Origin: Actinomycetes bacterium
GTDB taxonomy: Bacteria > Actinomycetota > Actinomycetes > S36-B12 > GCA-2699445
Length of the DNA: 11,958 nucleotides
Direction: 5' to 3'
Assembly: GCA_022600255.1 (NCBI GenBank)
Contig: JAHZKU010000014.1
Span: 1-11,958 of the forward strand
Shown: positions 1 to 5,241 of the stretch, one piece after another
Numbering within the stretch: position 1 is the stretch's first letter
Layout: each line of letters begins with the position of its first letter
The notes under the pieces: generated by a model
Databases searched by the model: none
Told to the model about the DNA's origin: nothing
Seen by the model: the letters and a program-made list of their open reading frames with translations, nothing else
Made by a program: the position numbers and the translations under genes

Positions 1-334
1 AGTCACGGCCCACATGGAACGTGAGCTGATGGTGCTGAATGACTACCCGTTCGATGGCGCTGGCTCGAATGTCCCTCGACTGCAGGGAAGCCTCCAGCTC
101 ATCTGCAAAGGCTTCAAACCAGCCGCCGTACGGGCGTGTCGCCGCCCCGGGCATGACGATTGGCTCCACCAACCCGCCGAATCCGCTGACATCGGATCCG
201 TCCGGCGCCCCGAAGGAGCCCTGCCGCACGCCAATAATCTCCGGGCTCTTGTCGGTGGTGGCATCAACCTCCGAACCGCTAGGTGTGGTGGTCGGAGTGG
301 TACTCGACTCACTGGTCGAGGAGTCGTCGGTCAT
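1..334 (-). CDS. nuoC: NADH-quinone oxidoreductase subunit C (NuoC), partial, 3' end beyond window
   Basis: The first 111 codons of complex I subunit C, a peripheral-arm protein that helps join the iron-sulfur subunits to the membrane arm. The reading frame runs off the window edge. The protein begins with about 25 low-complexity Ser/Thr/Asp residues. Then comes GVRQGSFGAPDGSDVSGFGGL, written here as GVRQGSFG plus DVSGFGGL, which is the usual N-terminal block of actinobacterial NuoC, followed by the start of the conserved domain (RPYGGWFEAFADEL, ERVVIQHHQLTFHV). The ATG at 334 overlaps the nuoB stop as ATGA, and a GAAGGG ribosome-binding sequence lies 9 bases upstream, so the start is well supported. 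It is the third gene of the nuo operon. The family call rests on the N-terminal block and the operon position; the most conserved part is outside the window. Confidence 0.9.
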   Translation of the reverse strand, partial: MTDDSSTSESSTTPTTTPSGSEVDATTDKSPEIIGVRQGSFGAPDGSDVSGFGGLVEPIVMPGAATRPYGGWFEAFADELEASLQSRDIRASAIERVVIQHHQLTFHVGRD

Positions 335-885
335 CGCAAGAGACCCTTCATATCCTCCACGGGGGTAGCTTCGAGGGCCACCGCCTCCTGTTCTGTGATC
401 TGTTTCTGGCGATTGGCGCCGAGCTTCATATGCAGGACTTCATCGTGCAGTTTCAAGATCGCGTCCTCGAGTGCTTCGGGCCGCGGCGGACATCCTGGCA
501 GGTAGATGTCCACGGGAACCACATGATCCACACCTTGCACGATGGCGTAGTTGTTGAACATGCCGCCACTAGACGCGCAGGCTCCCATCGAGATCACCCA
601 CTTGGGGTTTGGCATCTGGTCGTAGACCTGACGCAAGATCGGTGCCATCTTCTGACTCACGCGACCGGCCACGATCATGAGGTCGGCCTGCCGGGGCGAG
701 GCGCGGAAAACCTCCATGCCAAATCGAGCAAGGTCGTACCTGGGAGCGCCTGCGGCCATCATCTCGATCGCGCAGCAGGCCAGCCCGAAGGTCACCGGCC
801 ACATTGAACTCTTGCGCGCGTAACCGGCAAAACCCTCAACCGTGGTGAGCATGAACCCCGACGGCAGTTTTTCTTCTAGTCCCAT
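331..885 (-). CDS. nuoB: NADH-quinone oxidoreductase subunit B (NuoB)
   Basis: Complex I subunit B (184 aa), which carries iron-sulfur cluster N2, the last electron carrier before the quinone. The four cluster ligands are all visible: adjacent Cys37-Cys38 in GLACCAIEMM, Cys103 in GACASSGGMF and Cys132 in YLPGCPPRP. The sequence WPVTFGLACCAIEM and the block AGRVSQKMAPILRQVYDQMP are typical of the family, and the length is normal. It starts one base after the nuoA stop (TGA-T-ATG), with a weak GGGA ribosome-binding site inside the end of nuoA, and it overlaps nuoC by four bases. This implies translational coupling across nuoA-nuoB-nuoC. It acts on the cytoplasmic side of the membrane, beside the menaquinone pocket. 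Confidence 0.97.
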   Translation of the reverse strand: MGLEEKLPSGFMLTTVEGFAGYARKSSMWPVTFGLACCAIEMMAAGAPRYDLARFGMEVFRASPRQADLMIVAGRVSQKMAPILRQVYDQMPNPKWVISMGACASSGGMFNNYAIVQGVDHVVPVDIYLPGCPPRPEALEDAILKLHDEVLHMKLGANRQKQITEQEAVALEATPVEDMKGLLR

Positions 886-886
886 A

Positions 887-1246
887 TCAGTCCCATTCCA
901 ATCCGCCGCGACGCCATTCGTAGACGTACGGAATCGTCAGGTTCACGATGAACAGCAAGATGGCCAAGAAGCCAAAGAGTCCCAGGGCGTCGAAGTAGAC
1001 CGCCCACGGATACAGGAACACAATCTCAATGTCGAAGATGATGAACATCATGGCGGTCAGGTAGTACTTGACTGGGAACTTGCCGCCGCCCACCGCTTGC
1101 GGCGTTGGTTCAATGCCACACTCGTACGAATCCACCCGAGCCCGGTTGTATCGCTTCGGGCCAGTAAAGGGGGCGATGGTGATGGAGAAGAGTGCAAAGA
1201 TTGCTGCCAACCCACCCAGGGTTATCAGCGGTATGTAGACGTTCAC
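887..1246 (-). CDS. nuoA: NADH-quinone oxidoreductase subunit A (NuoA)
   Basis: Complex I membrane subunit A, 119 aa, the usual family length. Three transmembrane helices are apparent at about residues 4-26, 62-82 and 87-108. The loop after helix 1 carries YECGIEP (41-47), and helix 2 holds FDIEIVFLYPWA with the conserved acidic residues Asp72 and Glu74. I chose the GTG at 1246 because it gives the normal N-terminus MNVYIPLI and has an AAGGA ribosome-binding site 5 bases upstream. The frame stays open for a further 89 codons upstream, but that stretch has no family resemblance. It is the first gene of the nuo operon, preceded by a long leader with hairpins. Confidence 0.96.
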   Translation of the reverse strand: MNVYIPLITLGGLAAIFALFSITIAPFTGPKRYNRARVDSYECGIEPTPQAVGGGKFPVKYYLTAMMFIIFDIEIVFLYPWAVYFDALGLFGFLAILLFIVNLTIPYVYEWRRGGLEWD

Positions 1247-1272
1247 CGTATTCCTTCCCGACAAGTCTCGGG

Positions 1273-1302
1273 ACTCGCTGCTTGCGAGTTGGGGACTCGC
1301 AA
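1273..1302 (-). promoter_or_regulatory. Alternative hairpins in the nuoA leader
   Basis: Three copies of one short arm form two mutually exclusive hairpins. TTGCGAGT (1282-1289) pairs perfectly with ACTCGCAA (1295-1302) around a 5-base loop. The same central arm, as GCGAGT (1284-1289), also pairs perfectly with ACTCGC (1273-1278) around a 5-base loop. On the nuo transcript the second hairpin ends 26 bases before the GTG start and about 16 bases before the ribosome-binding site. The pairing is read directly from the sequence; a regulatory role is inference. Confidence 0.45.
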
Positions 1303-1371
1303 CCGTCTCTTGCACGAGCCGGTCGACTCGCCCCGCCCGCAACGGAAACAGACAGGTTCCTCTGCGACAAC

Positions 1372-1401
1372 AGCCTAGGGACTCAAACCGGCCAATGTCG
1401 C
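1372..1401 (-). promoter_or_regulatory. Candidate nuo operon promoter
   Basis: Reading on the minus strand, GCGACA (1401-1396, four of six matches to TTGACA) is followed after 18 bases by TAGGCT (1377-1372), which fits the actinobacterial -10 form TAnnnT. Transcription would start near 1365, giving a leader of roughly 120 bases that contains the alternative hairpins. An AT-rich patch with TATTTT (1426-1421) is a second possible -10 with no good -35. This is a pattern match only. Confidence 0.3.
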
Positions 1402-1598
1402 GGCAACGCCTTGTTCCTTCAAAATAATCTTGGGCAAAGTCCGCTTCGTCATGCCTGCCACAGTCGCAGCGCGGCGATGCGACCAACCCGGCTCTAGCGG
1501 GCAAAAGAGACAATACTCCTGCACCACAGATCTAAGTTGGTCAGCGTCACCTCGCGTATGAATCCCACTGCGACAGGCGTGCGATGCGGACGCTTGCC

Positions 1599-2297
1599 CT
1601 AGTTGAGCGCCTTGAATGCCCGGTGTAACGCCACAATCCCGGCATTCAGATTTTGGTACTCCACGTTTTCCCAGCCCGCGGCTGCGATCACATGCGACAA
1701 CTCTATCTGGTCGGGCCAAGCTCGGATTGACTCGGCTAGGTACTGGTAGGCCTCCGGGTTGCTGGCCACCCGCTCAGCGATGCCGGGTAAGGCCTTCATC
1801 AGGTACTCCAGGTAGGCGATTCGCAGGGCAGTGTTGGTAGGAGTCGAGAACTCGCAGATCACCAGGCGACCACCCGGCTTGGTGACCCGGACCATCTCTT
1901 TCAATCCCGCTGCTGGGTCAACGATGTTGCGTAACCCGAAGGAGATCGTTACGGCGTCAAATGAGTCGTCGGCAAAGGGCAGCTGCGTGGCATCACCGGC
2001 CACGGCTGGCACCTCTGGGCTGCGGGTACGCCCCTCCCGCAACATCCCTAGGCTGAAGTCGCAACCGATTGCGGCGGCCCCCGCGGCTAGGAATGGTTGG
2101 GTGCTAGTCATGGTGCCAGCGGCGAGGTCGAGCACATGTTCGCCAGGTCGCGGGTCCACGGCCCGCACCACAGCGCGCCGCCAACGCGCCGTCTGGCCAG
2201 CAGACAGCACATCGTTGGTGATGTCATAACGCTTGGCGACGCCGTCGAACATCGCGGCCACCTGCGCGGGGTCTTTGGCCAGATCGGCTCGGGTCAC
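1599..2297 (-). CDS. menG: Demethylmenaquinone methyltransferase (MenG/UbiE)
   Basis: Class I SAM-dependent methyltransferase (232 aa) for the last step, demethylmenaquinone to menaquinone, on the cytoplasmic face of the membrane. Motifs: MFDGVAKRYD (16-25), SAM loop LDLAAGTMTS (56-65), GDATQLPF (101-108), ISFGLRN (118-124) and YLAESIRAWPDQ (about 186-197), a strong match to actinobacterial MenG. The SAM loop has Met where many UbiE proteins have Gly, as is common in this branch. I chose the GTG at 2297 because it gives MTRADLAKDP, matching the mycobacterial N-terminus, and has GGAG 6 bases upstream. In-frame alternatives are ATG at 2309 and GTG at 2345. It is read in the same direction as nuo, 352 bp upstream of nuoA, and divergent from menF. 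Confidence 0.95.
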   Translation of the reverse strand: MTRADLAKDPAQVAAMFDGVAKRYDITNDVLSAGQTARWRRAVVRAVDPRPGEHVLDLAAGTMTSTQPFLAAGAAAIGCDFSLGMLREGRTRSPEVPAVAGDATQLPFADDSFDAVTISFGLRNIVDPAAGLKEMVRVTKPGGRLVICEFSTPTNTALRIAYLEYLMKALPGIAERVASNPEAYQYLAESIRAWPDQIELSHVIAAAGWENVEYQNLNAGIVALHRAFKALN

Positions 2298-2303
2298 GTG
2301 AAA

Positions 2304-2307
2304 CTCC
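2304..2307 (-). promoter_or_regulatory. Ribosome-binding site deciding the menG start
   Basis: GGAG on the minus strand, 6 bases before the GTG at 2297. The in-frame ATG at 2309 overlaps this region and has only weak purine-rich sequence upstream. The GTG at 2345 has a G-run too close to serve. This spacing, with the family-like N-terminus, favours the 2297 start. Confidence 0.5.
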
Positions 2308-2374
2308 ATCCTGAACTCACTGCTAGGCGACGCAGTCCGCACCACCCCTACTGATGAGCCACTTCCAATCTACC

Positions 2375-2384
2375 GACGATCGTC
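2375..2384. promoter_or_regulatory. Perfect 10-bp palindrome in the menG-menF divergent region
   Basis: GACGATCGTC is its own reverse complement. It sits in the 170-bp gap between the divergent menG and menF genes. On the menG side it lies immediately upstream of TAGATT (2372-2367), a possible -10 for menG. A dimeric regulator could bind such a site, but ten bases is short and no regulator gene is in the window. Confidence 0.25.
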
Positions 2385-2455
2385 CGCGTGGGGTGGGGTC
2401 GGCCACCGGCTTTTCGCTGCTAGCGGTACCAGTGGGAGGCCTTGGGATTCTCACC

Positions 2456-2461
2456 TATTCT
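2456..2461 (+). promoter_or_regulatory. Candidate -10 for a leaderless menF mRNA
   Basis: TATTCT ends 6 bases before the GTG start of menF, which puts the expected transcription start at or next to the first codon. The only purine-rich sequence (AAGG, 2463-2466) is one base from the GTG, too close for a normal ribosome-binding site. No good -35 is visible at the standard spacing. Confidence 0.4.
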
Positions 2462-2467
2462 TAAGGC

Positions 2468-3754
2468 GTGTCAATATCTGGTCGACGTGGGCTACTCCAA
2501 GGTCAACACCCGACCACGCAAGAATTGTTTGGCGCATTGCCCGGTGAACCCAGCGTGGCTTGGGTGCGCCATGGTCAAGGCTTGGTCGGCTGGGGCGTGG
2601 CGGCCAGACAGACTTTCGTCGGCGAAGAACGGTTCAGCCGGGCTCAGCGCTGGTTTACAGACTGGGCCGATTCTCTGCCCGAGGAGGCGCGAGATCCGCT
2701 CGGAACACCCCCGGTGGCATTTGCCTCCTTCACATTTGACGATCAGACCCCCGGTTCTGTCGTGGTGATTCCGCAGACCCTCGTGACGTGGCGTCACGGC
2801 AGCGCCAGCGTGGCAAGTTTCGGTGCACCCGCCGAGGAACCCTCCGGTGCACTGACGGCTGACCTAGCCCTGCCCACGACCGGTGGCACCGGCGTACGGT
2901 GGCGGGACGATGACACCCAAGCCAAGCAGTGGACAGACGCTGTCCGGGATGCCGTCAAACGGATCGCGGCAGGAGAACTCGATAAGGTCGTCCTCGCGCG
3001 GGCCGTGGCCGCTGATTTCGAGCAGCGACTCGACCTGCGCCCTGTGCTGGGGGAGCTGGCCGAACGCTACCCGCAATGCTGGACGTTCCATGTCGATGGC
3101 CTGATCGGCGCGACCCCAGAGTTGCTGATCCGCAAAGCCAGCGACAATGTGTATTCGCGAGTCTTGGCCGGCACAATCCGGGCAGCGGCATCGGATGCGG
3201 ACAACCAAGTTGGGGCGGAGGCCCTGAAAGACTCTGCGAAGGATTTGGCTGAACACGAGTATGCGGTGCGGTCCGTGGCGCATGCGCTGGCCGCGCACTG
3301 CACCGACCTACAGATGGCCGACGCACCGACGGTGCTGACACTGGCCAACGTGCAGCACCTCGTCACCGATGTCTCTGCTCGGTTGGCCGACGGCGGCAGC
3401 GCGCTGGCGCTAGCCGCCTCACTCCACCCGACCGCAGCCGTCTGTGGCACCCCGACAGAGCGCGCTGAGGCTGTGATCTCGGAGCTGGAGACGATCAACC
3501 GTGCCCGCTACAGCGGCCCAGTGGGCTGGTTCAACGGGGCCGGGGATGGCGAGTTCGGAATCGCCCTGCGATGCGCCGAGTTGTCGCAGGATCGGCGCAG
3601 CGCCAGGTTGTTTGCTGGCTGTGGCCTGGTGGCAGACTCGCGGGCTTCGGACGAACTCGCGGAGTCGATCGCCAAGCTTGATGCGATGCGCGATGCCTTC
3701 ACCGCGCAGTCGGCTGAGTCACTTGCGACGTCTCCTCGCGCAGACGCCGTCTGA
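2468..3754 (+). CDS. menF: Isochorismate synthase (MenF/EntC family)
   Basis: Chorismate-binding enzyme (428 aa) converting chorismate to isochorismate, the entry step to menaquinone. The catalytic domain spans about residues 150-415: Lys173 in ELDKVVLARAV (position of the water-activating lysine), LAGTIRAA (233-240), DLAEHEYAV (259-267, Glu263 as the metal/acid residue candidate), LHPTAAVCGTP (319-329), GPVGWFNGAGDGEFGIALR (350-368) and LFAGCGLVADS (381-391). LHPTAAVCG differs slightly from the commoner LHPTPAVGG. The start is the GTG at 2468, with a -10-like element 6 bases upstream and no properly spaced ribosome-binding site. It diverges from menG; its last 56 bases overlap the exporter gene on the other strand. 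Salicylate or anthranilate synthases share the fold, but the men setting favours isochorismate synthase. Confidence 0.92.
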   Translation: MSISGRRGLLQGQHPTTQELFGALPGEPSVAWVRHGQGLVGWGVAARQTFVGEERFSRAQRWFTDWADSLPEEARDPLGTPPVAFASFTFDDQTPGSVVVIPQTLVTWRHGSASVASFGAPAEEPSGALTADLALPTTGGTGVRWRDDDTQAKQWTDAVRDAVKRIAAGELDKVVLARAVAADFEQRLDLRPVLGELAERYPQCWTFHVDGLIGATPELLIRKASDNVYSRVLAGTIRAAASDADNQVGAEALKDSAKDLAEHEYAVRSVAHALAAHCTDLQMADAPTVLTLANVQHLVTDVSARLADGGSALALAASLHPTAAVCGTPTERAEAVISELETINRARYSGPVGWFNGAGDGEFGIALRCAELSQDRRSARLFAGCGLVADSRASDELAESIAKLDAMRDAFTAQSAESLATSPRADAV

Positions 3755-5072
3755 ACCGAAGTAGCGAAACCAGACCGTAGCTCCCGGCCAATGCACCCAA
3801 GCAGATCAACGCGAGCCTAGTGCCGATGAGGTCAAACAGGTACCCCACTGCGACAGCCCCCAACGCGATCACCCCAGTGGTCACGCCGTAGAACAACCCG
3901 ATCATGTGACCGGAGATGTCGTCGGGAAGGTCCAGAACCAACGATGTCTGAGCGCCCAGCCACAGGGCCTCACCGGCCGCCCCCATCGCCGCTAGCAGCA
4001 CCATGTCGCTGAGCAGGTGCGAGCTCAACCCCAGACAGATCAGGATTGGCCCAGAGGCGATCAGCGCCACGTCGATCAGTAGGTGTTTGTTACCACCGCG
4101 GCCCAGAAATCGCTTAATGAACGGATTGCTGGCGATGCCACCCACAGCCAACGCTGCAAACAGATAACCCAGATATGCCGCCGATTCTCCATGCGATCGT
4201 GCAACAACCGCCAACAGTTGTTGTACCGGGCCCACAAATGCGTAGAAAACTAGGGCGCCAATGAATGCCACGCGCGCAACGTCGAAGGTCCACCCGGCCC
4301 GCAGGTCAGCGCGATAGCCCCGGCGATCTTCGGGAGCGGCCCCAACCGATTCGGCCCCTGCCTCCCCGCGAGCCTCACTCTCGGCAGATACGGGCTCCGC
4401 CTCGCTCACCGGGACCGCCGGTTGGCCGGGTGCCGACGGGCGCTGACCGGCCGACTTAGCGGCGGCCGCATCCGCGCCAGCGCGCTTGGTGGACCGGTAG
4501 TCGAAGTTGGTCCGGGCCATGATCAGCCACAGGAACAGATATGAGAGTCCGTTCAGCAGGAAGGCCCCACCAACTCCCACAGTGACGATAAGGACACTGG
4601 CGAACAGCGGGCCGAGTACGCGCGAGATGTTGTAGGTGAGGGCACCGTTGGCCAAAATGGCCGGCTTTAGGTCTGGGGGCACGGTCATTGGCAAGATTTT
4701 GGGCATCAGGGGAGCCGCCAACGCAGAAGGTGGTGCGCCGATCAGCACGATGAGCAGCAGCAGATATACGTTCAGCGCGTCTAGCCACAATAGGGCGGCC
4801 AGCAATAGCGGAGCGATCGCCGACAACCAAGCAAACCGGCGCTCAAGCAGCACCGGGGAGTACCGATCCGCCAGAATCCCGCCTATTGGAGATAGGAAGA
4901 GCTTGGGTAGGAAAGCCACCACCACCAGCGCGCCGACAGCCGTGGCCTGGCCACTCTCATTCAGAACCCACCAGGAGGCTGCGGTGGTCTGCATCCAGGA
5001 GCCCGCCCCGTTGATAGTTCGAGCGGCCAAGGCCCGACGCGCAGATTGGTACTGCAACGTCGAATGCTTCAT
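3699..5072 (-). CDS. MFS transporter, MFS_3 / EntS-like exporter family
   Basis: Major facilitator superfamily protein (457 aa from the ATG at 5072) with about 12 hydrophobic helices. Family marks: ARTINGAGSWMQTTAASWWVL in helix 1 (about 17-37), the loop motif GGILADRYSPVLLERR (64-79) and NISRVLGPLFASVL (148-161), the SRxxGP pattern typical of MFS_3 exporters. A long hydrophilic loop (about 188-260), rich in Ala, Ser, Pro and Glu, joins the two halves. The frame continues upstream to 5303 inside menD, but those 77 residues are not MFS-like. TATCGT lies 6 bases before the ATG, suggesting a leaderless message. It follows menD on the same strand after 169 bp, and its 3' end overlaps menF tail to tail. 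The substrate is unknown; nothing ties it to quinones except position. Confidence 0.88.
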   Translation of the reverse strand: MKHSTLQYQSARRALAARTINGAGSWMQTTAASWWVLNESGQATAVGALVVVAFLPKLFLSPIGGILADRYSPVLLERRFAWLSAIAPLLLAALLWLDALNVYLLLLIVLIGAPPSALAAPLMPKILPMTVPPDLKPAILANGALTYNISRVLGPLFASVLIVTVGVGGAFLLNGLSYLFLWLIMARTNFDYRSTKRAGADAAAAKSAGQRPSAPGQPAVPVSEAEPVSAESEARGEAGAESVGAAPEDRRGYRADLRAGWTFDVARVAFIGALVFYAFVGPVQQLLAVVARSHGESAAYLGYLFAALAVGGIASNPFIKRFLGRGGNKHLLIDVALIASGPILICLGLSSHLLSDMVLLAAMGAAGEALWLGAQTSLVLDLPDDISGHMIGLFYGVTTGVIALGAVAVGYLFDLIGTRLALICLGALAGSYGLVSLLRFRRRLREETSQVTQPTAR

Positions 5073-5078
5073 CTCTGC

Positions 5079-5084
5079 ACGATA
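5079..5084 (-). promoter_or_regulatory. Candidate -10 for a leaderless exporter mRNA
   Basis: TATCGT on the minus strand fits TAnnnT and ends 6 bases before the ATG at 5072, the same distance as in menF. There is no spaced ribosome-binding site. The -35 region is not recognisable. Confidence 0.35.
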
Positions 5085-5121
5085 AGCCAAGCAATGCGCG
5101 TGATTCCTGGCGGCGCGGTGG

Positions 5122-5177
5122 GTAAGCGAAGGACTGCCAACCAGGACCGTAAGCGACTCCAGCCAACCAGCAGCACC
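5122..5177. repeat. Imperfect tandem repeat, about 27-bp period, in the menD-exporter gap
   Basis: Two units in a row, each beginning GTAAGCGA (5122-5129 and 5149-5156) and each carrying GCCAACCAG (5136-5144 and 5162-5170). The linkers between these blocks differ. The arrangement is direct and non-coding, lying between the menD stop and the exporter start. Confidence 0.6.
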
Positions 5178-5185
5178 AGGTTGGC
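5162..5185 (-). other. Stem-loop downstream of menD
   Basis: GCCAACC (5162-5168) and GGTTGGC (5179-5185) form a perfect 7-bp stem with a 10-base loop, 56 bases after the menD stop. GGTTGGC can also pair with the other GCCAACC copy at 5136-5142. No T-run follows, so it is not a classic intrinsic terminator; termination, processing or pausing are all possible. Confidence 0.4.
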
Positions 5186-5241
5186 GGACACCGCGAAGGC
5201 TGAGCACCGGCCACCCTGCTGCCTCAGGAGCTTCCCTCGCC

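Larger units (their letters stand above)
1247..1598. other. Non-coding gap between menG and nuoA (352 bp)
   Basis: No convincing gene on either strand. The open frames here have no ribosome-binding site, no recognisable motifs and cysteine/arginine-rich composition typical of chance frames. Visible structure: the alternative hairpins near nuoA; a 6-bp stem GTCGCA/TGCGAC (1463-1468 with 1478-1483, 9-base loop); and the candidate nuo promoter. The hexamer TGCGAC also recurs near 1362 and 1568. In several actinobacteria I recall a geranylgeranyl reductase gene between the methyltransferase and nuoA; no trace of its nucleotide-binding motif is visible here. Confidence 0.6.

Noticed and set aside
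39..368. Plus-strand open frames opposite nuoC and nuoB
   Set aside because: They are antisense to well-supported nuo genes and are Pro/Ser/Arg-rich chance frames without ribosome-binding sites.
1247..1513. N-terminal extension of NuoA by 89 codons in the open upstream frame
   Set aside because: The extension has no family similarity, would cover the hairpins and leader, and the GTG at 1246 has a good ribosome-binding site and gives a normal-length NuoA.
1375..1719. Remnant of a geranylgeranyl reductase between menG and nuoA
   Set aside because: No flavin-binding GxGxxG motif or other reductase signature is visible in any frame.
2468..5072. A siderophore or salicylate module (isochorismate synthase plus EntS-like exporter)
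   Set aside because: No NRPS, 2,3-dihydroxybenzoate enzymes, salicylate lyase or uptake genes are present, whereas every other neighbour belongs to menaquinone synthesis.
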